Shown here: positions 11,739 through 23,383 of the stretch, piece after piece
How positions within the stretch are numbered: position 1 is the first letter of the stretch
Layout of the letters: every line of letters starts with the position of its first letter
Assembly (NCBI GenBank): GCA_022495005.1
Contig: JAGYXB010001996.1
Span: 248,001 to 312,000 of the forward strand
Length of the DNA: 64,000 nucleotides
Direction of reading: 5' to 3'
Origin: Rhyacophila brunnea
Lineage: Eukaryota; Arthropoda; Insecta; Trichoptera; Rhyacophilidae
The notes under the pieces: generated by a model
Databases searched by the model: none
Told to the model about the DNA's origin: nothing
Seen by the model: only the letters and a program-made list of their open reading frames with translations
Translations under genes and position numbers: made by a program

Positions 11739-12429
11739 AGACGTTGTTGGTCTGCATTGAGCTATTGGGTCCAGTAAATCCAAGCCACATATTAATTTAT
11801 ACTGCAATATGACTGACGCCACTGTTGTCCGAGCGACTTACCATTGACTATACGCAATCATTTGTACTTGTCATAATGGTAGCGATGACATGTCACGACC
11901 ACGGATCCTTACTTCCTATTATTCATCATCATCACCATCGTCTGAAGCCGCCTCACAGGCCTCTGCGCCGACACTCGACGAAAAAATCCCAAAGAGATCG
12001 CCACAACATGATAAAAATATCGTCCTCCTTTATGTATATTCTCATTCTACTTAACTATTAATCTTTTATTTTGTTTTTTTTTCGTCAATTTAATTGTCAG
12101 GCTTGGCATCTTGTCAGATTCACACGTTTATTCAGAACACAATTTCTTGATGCTGTTAGTTTAAAAATAACCTCCATAATATGAAATGGTGGAATATTAT
12201 TCAGCCATTTTGAAATTATGGCAAAAAGCCGTCGAACACTTTATTAGAACTGCAAATAGAATATTTTCTTTTTGCAAAAAATGTAGTAAACAATTAGAAA
12301 AGAGAATAGCGAAATAAAATGAAATGTAATTAACGGTATTAAAATTAATAAAAAAAAAACCATATTTATATTGAGTCGTAAAATATAAAAAATGGCGACT
12401 GATAAATATAAATGACATTCCAATCAACC
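11739..12429. other. Unassigned sequence
   Basis: A locally less AT-rich patch at 11,890-12,010 gives a short open frame with a His run, from a CATCATCATCACCATCG repeat. No gene is supported. Confidence 0.45.
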
Positions 12430-12742
12430 TCTGCGTATCTATTCTATACACAAGACTGCTATCGGCCACTATCGGTGGTTATCGAGGGTAGTTTATCATA
12501 TTTTTCTATTGAAGTTTTATAATTGTTACAATAAGTAAGCCGTCTAAACAGTCAAAACTCGCAAAAGTTAGCACAGCCAAGAGAGGTGCTGTTAAAACAT
12601 AACACTTATTGTAACAATTACATCTAACCTATTGTAAAAATTATAATACTTCATTACAAAAATATGAAAAACTACCCTCGATAGCCATCAATAGTGGCCG
12701 ATAGCGACTGATAGCAGCTTGTGAATATAATAGATGCGCTGG
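12430..12742. repeat. Foldback MITE family C, copy 1
   Basis: Inverted arms run from TGCGTATCTATTCTATACAC inward through TATCGAGGGTAGTTT, and return as AAACTACCCTCGATAGCC and ATAGATGCGCTGG. The loop holds ACAATAAGTAAGCCGTCTAA and AAGAGAGGTGCTGTT. A second copy with the same layout lies at 27,190-27,503. It is non-coding, and no target duplication is assured. Confidence 0.75.
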
Positions 12743-13040
12743 TTTAATTATAATATTCTACTATCAAACTGATCTTGATTTGAGATTTTATAAAAATACA
12801 TTGGATGGAAAAGTCTGTCTCGTGGAAAATTGAAGTATCAAAAAGTGATGCAATTAATTTAATTCATATATTTTTCAAAAAGTTAATCGAATAAAAAAAT
12901 GTGTAATCGAATGTAAATTTGGGTACTTATACTTAAAGTTACGTGAGTGAGTCACGTCTCGTAAAAATGTCGCAAATACCAAATGGTAACAACACATTTT
13001 ATAAATTATCAAAATTAAGTAGCACCAAAAACCTACCTAC

Positions 13041-13622
13041 CAGTAGCGAAGGGTGGAGGTAAGCTGCTAAGATCCGTCATAAATAGTGCACACTAAACTT
13101 TGTCAGTCATACGTATTTGTTTTCATTGAAATAAGACTACAATTTACAGATGGTGCTGGTTAGTTTTTAAAAATCAATTAAACACTGCCTAAACCAAACC
13201 ATAATAGTTTTGGTATATTTTGGGCGATACGACAAAATCGTGCACACTTTTTTATTCATTTGTTTTCGTTGAATAAATTAAGAATACATATTACACATAT
13301 TGTTGGTTAATTTTTTAAAATTCATTATGCCCTGCCTAAACCAAACTATAATAGATAAAAAATATTATTCTATCTATAAAATACTCAAAGTTATGTATGA
13401 TTTAATTGCATTATTTTAGATACTTTATAGATAGACGAGTATTTTTGACTATTATCTATTATGGCTTGGTTTTCGCAAGGTTTAATTGATTTTTAAAAAC
13501 TAACCAGCACCATCTGTAAATTGTAGTCTTATTTCAATGAAAACAAATATGTATGACTGACAAAGTTTAGTATGCACTATTTATGACGGATCTTAACAGC
13601 CTATATCCACCCTTCTCCACGG
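13041..13622. mobile_element. hAT-type MITE, family B copy 2 (582 bp)
   Basis: Starts CAGTAGCGAAGGGTGGAGGT and ends with the degraded inverse CCACCCTTCTCCACGG. The 8-bp flanks are identical: CTACCTAC at 13,033-13,040 and 13,623-13,630. Arms with AGATCCGTCATAAATAGTGC and CAGATGGTGCTGGTTAG are mirrored on the far side around a hairpin of ATCTATAAAATACTC-like words. There is no coding capacity. The perfect duplication makes the hAT assignment strong despite the eroded right end. Confidence 0.9.
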
Positions 13623-14474
13623 CTACCTACTTACCTCTTGAAATAAATTATTACTTAACTAAATGTTTGCTTAGAGATAGTCTCACCTGTCGGTTATTTA
13701 GTGTATTAATTACTTTAAAGAATTATTAAAAATGCATTGCTGTAATAATATAGTATACTAGATTGAAGATCTATTAAATAACAACTGGTGTTCAATAATC
13801 TGCGTAATTGTTATGTAAATTATTGAAAGCCGAATCAATCACGAGTATCTGTTCACGTCAATGATCAATTGAACTATTTTTTTTTGTTATTCATAATGTA
13901 ATAACATGATATTATTATAGAATATGTAAATAGTCTCAGATTATAATATCAAAGAAACTCGACTGATTGAGATATCGAAATAAAAACATTGTTATTATAG
14001 ATTTAACGAATGGAATAAAAAACATGACAACATTGTCAAAATGTTAATGCAGAAAAAATACAAAAATGAAACGTTGGAACTACCGGTTTTTCTTTTGTTT
14101 TTAAGAATTATTGTCTGGATTATTATTATTACTATATTAAAAATCATAACTTTACTTAAAAATATGTTCTATATACATTCAAACGACATGGCGTTGCACA
14201 GCACATGAAATTAAATATTTTACAAACCAAAGCGCTCATTAATTTTCTGAAAATATTAACATTGTTATCTAATCTTATATGTATTTTATAAATATAAGTG
14301 TGTTTGATAGCGATAATTGAAACGTTAAAATTATTTTTTCCACGACACGGAACGACAATGTTACCGATGTTACGACCCGGAACGGCGCTCCGGTCCATTT
14401 CGAGCCCTGGCGCTATAGCAAAAATGTAGCCAAATTTTTATTGAGTTAGGTATATTAGTAAAATACTACCAAGT
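13623..14474. other. Unassigned AT-rich sequence
   Basis: No gene or element is supported. The segment around 14,330-14,400 is less AT-rich and resembles 28,120-28,205 (CGGTCCAT..CGAGCCCT words), so an old shared repeat is likely. Confidence 0.4.
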
Positions 14475-15210
14475 GTTTACGCGCATGTTTCAACATGTAA
14501 CTAACCGATTTTTTTTAAACGGTACATGTTAAAACACGCGCGTTAACATTATTTTACTCCCTACTTCAATTATAGTTTGTTAATTTATGGCTACGGCCGT
14601 ATGTTGTAGCTTAACCACTGGGGAAAGCCAAAAGAAATGGCGTATTTAAAAAAAAACACTACCTTATTCTTATGTCAATAATTATTATTAAGCAATCATT
14701 ATTCGTAAGATGTTTATCACACTTGAATGGTCAAAAACATAGCTTATAATCAGTATATTTAGAATTATCTTCAAATGTGTTAATCTTGCCCATTTTTTGA
14801 ATAATAAAATGCCTAATTCTTGTCAAGTTTGGGATCACAGAGATTATCAATATAATTTTTTATCGTAAATATTTCACCACAATAATGTCGACATAAATTA
14901 TACTAATGGTTTTATAAATGCGTTTAAAAATTAATAAATGCTAAAAATCTTAACACCACTGCACATGCATGTACTGAAAGATGACTATATTATTAAACAT
15001 TAGAGAGAGAGGTTTAAAAGAATACTATTTTATGTAATAAAAATTCTTTATGCAGTCATATTAATGTAATTCATTAATGTTTAAAATAAAGGATAATAAG
15101 GCTTCAAAATTATATAAATAGATTATCTACAACGTTTAAGGAATGTCCAGGATCATGCTTTAAAAATAGAATAAAAGCTCCATTTTGACCCACGCTGAGC
15201 ACGTCCGCCC
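14475..15210. mobile_element. TTAA-foldback family A, right half
   Basis: This contains the central hairpin (CATGTAACTAACCGATT, then AAACGGTACATGTT) and the full right arm of family A through CAAAAGAAATGGCGTATTT and GATCATGCTTTAAAAATA to ..CACGTCCGCCC. TTAA follows at 15,211-15,214. The left arm is missing from about 14,475 leftward. Minor differences from other copies suggest an independent, older insertion. It has no coding capacity. Confidence 0.75.
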
Positions 15211-15214
15211 TTAA

Positions 15215-16184
15215 CAGTCATAATTAATCGTTAGTGTCCGACGTAGATTCGGGGTGGCCAACACCCACAGTGGGTATAACTGACAAGGATGAAGAAGAAA
15301 ACATCTACATTGTGAGGTTTTATGTACTTCTTTGGGATATGGTTGCCACAAGTTTTATAAAATGAGAGCCTTCCCCAGATCTTGGTAGACCCTCAACTGG
15401 GACCCAAGGTATCCCGGAATTTCAGAAGCCATCGCACCGGCACGATTTTTTCAGTCAGAATTTTGGATGAAAATTCTGCATTACGAAGAAAAACTCCCGG
15501 ACAATAAGTTAAAAAATCTTGACTTTGAAACTGGAAAATCTAAAAAAGAGACCTGAACAAAAATTAACCATACATTATGTGCTTATGTGCAAGTGAGAAT
15601 GATTTCGGCACGCGTATAATCTCTGTAATGTGGAGTCGGTTAGAGCGAATTTGCAGGGTTTGCTCCTAAGTCTCCGTTGAAAAACATGACCTGTGTTTAT
15701 TTTTTTTTTATTACCAGTAATGTTAAAAATGCTGTTTCGCATAGGTATGTTGTCGCAAAAGGAATTATTATGATTAACAATGCTGCTTTTGCGATTGACG
15801 AATATTCTTGCTACCGCCTTATCCAAAATTCTGCGAGACTTCTTTCATTAAATTCGACTTCAAGGCAGTTATCTGATCTAATATCAATCAATTCTTCTTG
15901 AACTGCCTATGTTATATAATCATATTTTAATGATTTAGCAAATAGTATTCTGATCCAATTGTACTTTGATCTTCATTTAACTTTGGGAAATATTATCGTA
16001 CATTGATCACGTTTTTATGATTTTTTTTCAAATACATACTGATATAACTCCCTGGCAGAAGCTCCAGGCCCCCCTAGTTTGAGAGGTGCTGATCTAGAGA
16101 GCTCCAATAGATAGAGAGATTACAAGGCACTCGTACTTTCCTAAAATATCAAGTAAAAGTATCATGATAAACCTGTACGTGTAC
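15215..16184. other. Unassigned sequence with one shared block
   Basis: About 15,550-15,640 (CCTGAACAAAAATTAACCAT, then ATTTCGGCACGCGTATAATC) recurs near 36,290-36,375 on the opposite strand of the gene-poor DNA there, so it is an old dispersed repeat. No gene is supported. Confidence 0.4.
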
Positions 16185-17049
16185 CAGTGGCGAAGGGTGA
16201 CTTTTGGAAACAGGTAGGCTGTGGAGAAAGCACACTTGTTAGATGTATTTACAGGAAATAAGAAGATAATCCGACATAACTACTGATGAATAGGTGGGTA
16301 CACAAAAACCGATGAAATTTCAAAAGCTCGCTGATGGTATAAAATTAAGCAATTAATTTGAATTATGTCTTTTCTTAAATATAAACGCAAGATACGCTCA
16401 AAATATATTGAAAATATCCGTTGTTGTGAATCTGTTCCATAACAATTTATAATTTAACCCGTTAACTAGACATTTTAAAATACTTAAAACACAGACTTAG
16501 ATACAATATCAGATTTCAACTTACATAATTGGCTGAATAAATTGTCTTGGTCTATTAATAAACTAACTGACAAATAAAAATAACGAGATAAATTATTTTT
16601 TATTCTTAACAATAACCAATATTTATATATGATTGAATCCCTAGAAATTATTTTTTTAAATTATCTTATAAATTATTTTGAATAAATGTGCACTTACGTA
16701 AAATATAAGCGCTCCTTAAATAACTTACCAATTTATATGGGCCGCCGCAGACGTCTTGAAATTATTAGAAACAAACTTCAAATAAAAAAAGTTTTCGATT
16801 CACGCTAACGTAATCCATACAATATGTGAAGCGAAACGAGATGTCGCTTATTTTTTTAAACCTTCGAGACATGCCATAAATGGTGCTTATTGAAATAGTG
16901 GAAAAGATCGTAAAATTATAATGACAATTATACGATAGATGTCGTTGGGCATATTGAATATATTATTATATGTCAATATAAAATTAAAAAATATTTTTCT
17001 TAAGAAGGTAGGCTTTAAATAATCGCCTAGTATGGAGTCTTCGCCACTG
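16185..17049. mobile_element. hAT-type non-autonomous element (865 bp)
   Basis: It begins CAGTGGCGAAGGGTGAC and ends GAGTCTTCGCCACTG. The terminal CAGTGGCGAAG is an exact inverted repeat. The flanks are identical 8-mers ACGTGTAC at 16,177-16,184 and 17,050-17,057. The interior shares almost nothing with the other family-B MITEs beyond the first 15 or so bases, so it is a distinct element using similar ends. No transposase frame is present. Confidence 0.9.
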
Positions 17050-18019
17050 ACGTGTACATCATAGATCGATATACTTTTGTGCATCCTGCCATTTAATATC
17101 ACCAGAAGTGTAAAATAATTATTGTGCTTTATACGAAATACAAAACGATAAAAATGAACACGTGCGTTTCCTTTTGTAAAGGTCCATATTATAATATCAC
17201 ATCTACATATCAAACGCAAACTGTCTGAACATATTATTATATCATATATTCGCCTGATTACCTCACAAAAAATTAGATCAAATGATATTCACTTATATTA
17301 ATAATTTGTAGTAACAAGAAAATAAATATATAATATATGTAAATTTTTTTTTATAAAAATATAATACATCATTTTAATTCTAGAGCCGGAGTGCAAAGTT
17401 ATGAAGCATATTATACTCTATAAAACGTAACGTTTCATAGGTAAAATATTAATAATAACATTGAAGTTCTAATGTACGTCATACGCAACGAAATCGGCTC
17501 AATATCGCTGAACATCCTCTCTCTGGCTTGTAATGCCAAATGTTTATATTGTTTCAGAAGAAGTTAGAAATTCTTTTTGGTTCGGATATGATTTGGCCAA
17601 CTATTATCGTCGAGGAATTATTTTCGGTAGCCGTTCGCATAGTCTGGACAGAAGTGAAGTCTAAATGAATACGCCTTGCTGATTGATTTGGCGTATTAAA
17701 TGCCTGTCATACGTGAATGTGGCTAATTTTTCACAAAACGATTATGTCCGCCTGTCAAATTTCACTGTAGACTATACGTCGCTTCACTTGTTTCGAATGT
17801 TAAAATAAACAGTAGGTATGTACTTAAAACAAGTTATAAAATAAAACAACAAACATACAGAATATTTAATTACCTTTATATTATATACCTACTTGCCAGT
17901 GGCGAAGGGTGGAGTTAGACTGTAAGCTGATGGGTAAACTGTAACTGGTAAGCTGTCCAGGTATTAATAATTATTAGTCTGTGTAACTAGGCAGATTGTT
18001 CTTTTATATTGTAATATAC
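17050..18019. other. Unassigned sequence with a hAT MITE end
   Basis: A solitary family-B left end (CAGTGGCGAAGGGTGGAG) starts at 17,897 and is lost within about 30 bp. About 17,470-17,520 shares words with 28,530-28,580 and 36,630-36,680 (ATACGC..AA..CGGCT..TGAACA). No gene is supported. Confidence 0.4.
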
Positions 18020-18330
18020 TTTTTACATACTCCCCTTCTTGGTCGTTTCCTCGTTTCCTCGTTGTTGGTTGAGGATCGTGGCCATGGTCATCTTGAAATT
18101 CCATCATCTTCTGACCGACCAAGACTTTACATCCATCCGAGTCTTCTGCTTCTCTCAGCACAGAGTGAAGGCTGCCCCCAGTAACTACCAAAAACCATCA
18201 GTCTCTTCAGGTTATCCGGTCCATGCCGAACAATATGTCCAAAAAACTGCAGAATACGTCTTAGACAACATATTAAAGGTTTTACGCCTGCAGCGCTGAT
18301 ATGGTCGACTTGTCCTAATATTCAGTATTA
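18020..18330 (-). pseudogene. RTE-like LINE reverse transcriptase, C-terminal scrap
   Basis: Read on the minus strand, 18,180-18,299 encodes RILQFFGHIVRHGPDNLKRL, the region after the reverse transcriptase fold of many insect LINE proteins (usually ..FGHI.R....NLEKL). Sequence beyond it, toward 18,020, has frameshifts and stops in the part that would carry the GRSP.RW.DQ motif. No target duplication is found and the upstream catalytic domain is absent. Confidence 0.6.
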
Positions 18331-18504
18331 TATACATATCAGAAGTTTAATGCATATATCCGTCCAAGATAGATATAAAAAAATAGAAGACATTTTAGTA
18401 TTTTTGGAAAGTTATCTCGGGCTCCGTTTTGTATTTTTTTCCATTTCGAGAGCTGTTTAAAATGTATCTAATCTAATTTAATCTGAGATCATAATCGTAT
18501 CTCG

Positions 18505-20290
18505 ATAGTCAGAAGGCAGAAGGGCCCATCTGTAAATTTAGAGAATATTGAGGAGAGCAATAATAAGATTTCAATTCAATCTAGCGAAGAAAATATTTGA
18601 GTGATATACCTACACACAATTTTAGAATTATTTTGTTGTAGGTTTAGTTTGAGAAAAACATATGCGGCAATATAAGGCAAATGGGCCCTTTTGCCATCGA
18701 AATGTTTTTGCAATTGTTAGGTGCAGATGCCTCATTTTATTCTTATTCCGATTGGTAGTAAAAAAAAATACGATTATTATGAGAATGAGTATTTAAATAG
18801 AAACATTTTTTAAGATGTAGTTTTTATAAAATTGTACCAATTTCTTAGTATAAAAATGGCCATGTCTTTTGACTTTGTCTGTCAATCCGTGCATGATGTA
18901 AATCATGCGTGTGCCTGGCTCGAAAAAACTTGTGGCATTTGGTTTGTAATGCACTGACAGATGTGTTCTTTTGCCAAATTGAAGATTAATTTATTTAACA
19001 ACGTTTGTAGAGGAAAACTTGAGAATAGATAAAATGCAGATGGGCCCTTCTGCCATCTGAATATTCTATTGATCCAATAAGCATCAGTATCTTTTTGCAT
19101 ATAAACGTTTACTTTGTATTTTGAAAATTTATTTTACATTTCTTTTAAATGCCATGTCGCAAATGTCTTATAATAACAATTACTAATGTCCATAACATTT
19201 AAAAAAAATAACACATTGAATTGACTTGAACATAATAGTATAACCAAGTGAACTTAATAACGTTGTTAAAAAACGCTATAGGTATCTCATGTTACAAGTT
19301 TTTAGTGACGTTACGGAGAGAAAACACCGCCATTTTGAGTCCACCGGTCTTATAGAATCCATTGCAAATAGCTTTTGGATATTATCTCGCACAAAAAGAG
19401 ACTTCTGTGAAGTCGACAAATGGTCGAAAAAATCTGTAATCTCGATAAGCGTGCCGAGATTGACATCCGCTTGAATTCCTTATTGGTCACGATGCTTCAA
19501 AAATGTATGCCGGGCATTTTCGCCAAAGTTTGTACATTGCGTTTTTGGCATGTCCCATGACTTTGATTGATTTTTTCATAGTTATTATATTATAAAATGT
19601 TGGAAAGTTATGTACTTTTAACATGCAAATTTATTAATTTACTCTATTCAATCAGTTAAATACAACTATCTGACCTGTATATATTTAATTGATTATTTAG
19701 ATCGAAAGGTAGTGCGTTTTTACCATGTCCCACCCATAAATTCAAATAAAAAAAGTCTGATTTCGTCATTAATTTTGAGTGTGTAAAATTAAATTCGTAG
19801 TGTTTTCAACAGCTTACATTATATATTTTTGGAAAATATATAGTTTTTTCGTAAATTTGTACCAATAGTGAAAAAAAATCACGTTTAAAGTGTGTCCCAG
19901 GATATTTGAAAAAGTGGAACTCCACATTCCGTTACCACGATTTTAGCATGAAGGCGAAAAATTTTCACTATAAATATGTTTTTTTTTAATGTAGCAACAT
20001 TTTTGTATAACACTGATCGCCATGTACACTTTAAATTGTTGGTGTGTGTCGGTATAGCTATCGGAACAGGTTGCTTTCTGGGTTGGTCATTTAAGAAGTT
20101 CCACTACTGTTACCACGATTTATAAGGTAAGAAAACACATATTTCTATTTCACATACTACACATATGGAGCTTATCTTTCATACTACAGATATAATAAAA
20201 CATATCGCAGGTTTAACAATAAAACTAAGCTAAATTTTGGCTTCAACCACTTCTGAAACAGAATCCGTTACTTCCACTCCGAAACTATAT
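18505..20290. repeat. Degenerate array with a motif about every 170 bp
   Basis: A TGGGCCC or ATGTCCC core with flanking GCC/GGC recurs at about 18,522, 18,683, 18,861 (weak), 19,042, 19,552, 19,727 and 19,894. The gaps are 161, 178, 181, 510 (three times 170), 175 and 167. Copies at 18,515 and 19,040 are inverted relative to each other. From 19,920 onward a second word, TCCGTTACC or its inverse, recurs (19,932, 20,108, 20,265). Between the motifs, sequence similarity is too low to align by eye. An ancient satellite or a large decayed element fits. No coding frame is supported. Confidence 0.35.
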
Positions 20291-20850
20291 TGGTGGTAAC
20301 GTATATGTGGAATGTAAAAGTAACGAAATGGCATGCATAAAGTTGGGTTTACAGTGTGTGTTTAGTTCTTCATAGATTATAAAAATTTTATTTTGTCTGT
20401 TCGTATGAAAAACAAAAATATTTTCATTAAAAATATAAAAAATAACCTGACTATAATATAATAATATAATAAAGATTAAAAAAGTATGTGATATGTCTGA
20501 ATACGCAAAAATAGCGCACATAAAAGTATGGAGATAAAAAAAAACAACAGAAGGAAAAGAAAAAACACCAGACTGAAATAATTGCGAGACAGGCACTGGC
20601 TCTGTCATACTCTTTCTGTTATACGCCACCAAAATTTTAAAACTTCTCCATACATTTTAGGCATAGAAATTTATAAAATGTATGAAAAAGTATTTTTTTG
20701 TCACGTTTAACAGAAATGTGTACTCGATTAGATTTAATACCTAGAACTGTAGGTATTCACGAAATGTCAGAAAAGTACGTCTTGATTACAATCAACCTGT
20801 ATAGCTACATTTTATGTTGATGGATACAATTAAATTTCAAGACAACATAA

Positions 20851-21419
20851 AGTCGAACTTGGTTATTACGAGGAAGATGGGACCGACTGAATTTGCTTGT
20901 TATAAGCGTTACTCGTTATATCAGAGAATAGGTATTTTTAAATGAGCATGTCACATTACACAAAAAGCCGAAAATAAAAAATTTGGAAACCATCGTAAAA
21001 ATCCCCGAAACGAGGCATGGCATTCATAAACTACAAAAGAAGTTGTTTATTGTAATTAACGCTGGTAGGTACCTACGGACTTCACAAACCTTGGATTTTT
21101 CAACCATATGCGTGGATACTTTTTTATTATTGTCGGTGAAACACCAATAAGGTAGGTACTTAGACACTTTACTAGTGTCATAAACGTAATCCGACCCCGG
21201 CGGCATCCTGTCGAATCGGATTTTATTGCTTAGGGTCGAAATGTTTTAAAACGGTCGACACATTAACAGGATTTTAGCTCGGTATATCCGATAAGTTGCT
21301 CGTTATAACAGTGAAAGAATTAAATGTATGGCGAAAATCATAAACCAATTGTCAACAAATGTTTCGTTATTACATCCGAGATCTCGCTATGTCAGAGATC
21401 GTAATAACCGAGTTTGACT
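20851..21419. mobile_element. Tigger/pogo-like MITE, copy E1 (569 bp)
   Basis: The ends AGTCGAACTTGGTTATTACG and CGTAATAACCGAGTTTGACT are inverted repeats, and the interior aligns in the same orientation with 32,666-33,194 along its whole length. Inner subterminal words (GCTTGTTATAAGCG, CGATAAGTTGCTCGTTATAA) continue the palindromic pattern. TA-rich flanks and the end sequence are typical of the Tc1/mariner-pogo group. Short minus-strand frames are shared with E2, but resemble no transposase. Confidence 0.65.
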
Positions 21420-22549
21420 ATAATTATTTTCGTAAAAGTTATATACTCCGTGCCGCGCTAGGAACTCGCGTCTGAATCCCTTGCTGATTTTTTTTTTCAT
21501 ATATTGTTAATTTGCTTAAAAATATTTTTTATCTGAGTTACAAATAATATAAATGCCAAATAAAGTTATGGTAATGTATAGTGTGTCAAAAGTATTACCT
21601 ACCTTATTTTACAAGTATTGTGAAATTTATTATAAAATATGTCTATTTTAGTGATTAAGTTTGATTTGTTTTGTTATTTTGACGCACGTTGAATATTTAT
21701 CTGTCTATCAAAAAATTCAAATAAATTTCATAAAACAAAAATTTGTTTTTATGGTAACATGTAACTAAAGCTTTACAAATTACACTCCGTTACCATTTCG
21801 TTCCATTCCGAAAATGTCCCCAAAAAAGTTGAACGTTAACTATTTTTCATTTGATTATTAAATAACGAAACTTATTTATTTTTCCAATAAAATTTAGTAA
21901 AAGTGATTATTGTCTTTAAAAAAATAGCAGAACGAACATTGATTAGTTTTTTCAAATACTAAAGGAAAAATGCTCTGCCATTATAGACATAGGGTAACGG
22001 AGGGGAACGAAATGTGCCCAAGAATTAAATTCAATAATATTTTTTGACTATTTGTAGTTTTATTTTGAAGTGTATGGTTTTTTTAATCTAATAGAGCTCT
22101 TTTAAGTGATAAAAAGTGTTTCATTCATGTTTTAAAAGCTAAGTTTCGTAGTCACGGAACGGAAACTTATTATACCCAATTTCATAATAAAAATGATATA
22201 AATATTGTATTAATCAATATTTTGCTGAAAAATTACTATCACCAATTCAGCAATAGAACAAGGAATCTGCTAGCTATATAAAAATGGTTAATTTGAGTGA
22301 AAAAATAATATTACCCAAATTTCAAACATGTACAAACTTTGGCGAAATGGATCCATTTTTTTCTATCAAGCAAACCTCGTCTCATGCAAGAGTTCCGGTT
22401 GTGCACACATTTGTTTACAACATAAATTATACTTTGTATCGATTTCTTTGTGTTGTGAACTTTTTATGTACAACGTTTTTAAATTTTCTGTTGAATCATA
22501 TACACTTGACTTGACTAGCTTAAACGATCAAAAAAATATGTACTTGATA
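21420..22549. other. Unassigned sequence with echoes of the 18.5-20.3 kb array
   Basis: TCCGTTACC, CGGAACGG/CGTTCCATTCC and ATGTCCCC/ATGTGCCC words recur at about 21,785-21,820 and 21,992-22,020, with CACGGAACGG near 22,155. This suggests the degenerate array resumes after the E1 MITE. Open frames at 22,284-22,603 are unrecognised. Confidence 0.3.
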
Positions 22550-22896
22550 GATATAATACAGAAATGTCATATTGATTTCCATAGTAACGCTCGTATATAT
22601 TAATATTATAATTTAGTTGCTAGGACCCACTTAGCAACCAATAATAGTTTTACTTTTTACGGATTTCTTCCGAAATAACTTTTCATACAAAACAGAATTA
22701 ACTGAAAATGAGATCAATTCTACTTAAGGATGGCTAAAAGTATTAAAAAAAATGCATTGGCATCGTGTTCTGATATATTATAAAAGTTTCAAATGTATAG
22801 CTAGTCGGGAAGTTAGTTAAAAATCGATTGGAAGATCTGTACCGGACAAACAATCACCGGACAAATAAGAATACGAGCTAAGAAAAACGTTGTAAT
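22550..22896 (+). repeat. Dispersed repeat K, copy 1
   Basis: This aligns at high identity and in the same orientation with 62,220-62,561. Shared blocks include TTGATTTCCATAGTAACGC, ACGGATTTCTT..CGAAATAACT, CTACTTAA..GGCTAAA and ATACGAGCTAAGAAAAA. No inverted ends, poly-A tail or frame is visible. The class is unknown. Confidence 0.7.
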
Positions 22897-23344
22897 AAAA
22901 ATTGCGCGAAGTCTCTTTAGTATTTTACTTTTTATAAATTTATTATAAATCATACCCTCGCTCTTTAGTACAAGGTAGTTCTGTTATTACATAAAGATTT
23001 TAGAAGTCGTATGTTACAGCGCTCGAAATTGAAAATTGTACGAACCGGAACGCTCGATAATTTTACAAAAATATCAACATATTTATTTAATTTTATGTAT
23101 ATTTTATAGAATATACTTATTAAATTTTCGTTATGGCTTACTTAGCTGAGACGGTCAAATTATTTTCTTGTCACTGTTATAGTCCTCCATTAATTTTGTT
23201 CTCTTTATTTATTTAAAAAGACACATTGAGCATATAGCAAATTATTAATTCAAGACGTTCACAATATGACATTTAGAATAAAAAGTATAGGTAAATCAGC
23301 TTAGCAAAACAAAAAACAAAGCAAAAAATAATTTTGAAGGAAAG
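22897..23344. other. Unassigned AT-rich sequence
   Basis: No gene or boundary is supported. Part of 23,010-23,110 (GCTCGAAATTGAAAA..TATTTTATA) faintly resembles 14,260-14,400 and 27,990-28,070. Confidence 0.4.
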
Positions 23345-23383
23345 AATCTTATATTTATTTTAAACATTTTGATGACTGGTTAA

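Noticed and set aside
11825..12061. Frame with a run of histidines
   Set aside because: The histidines come from a CATCATCATCACCATC simple repeat, and the rest has no protein-like pattern.
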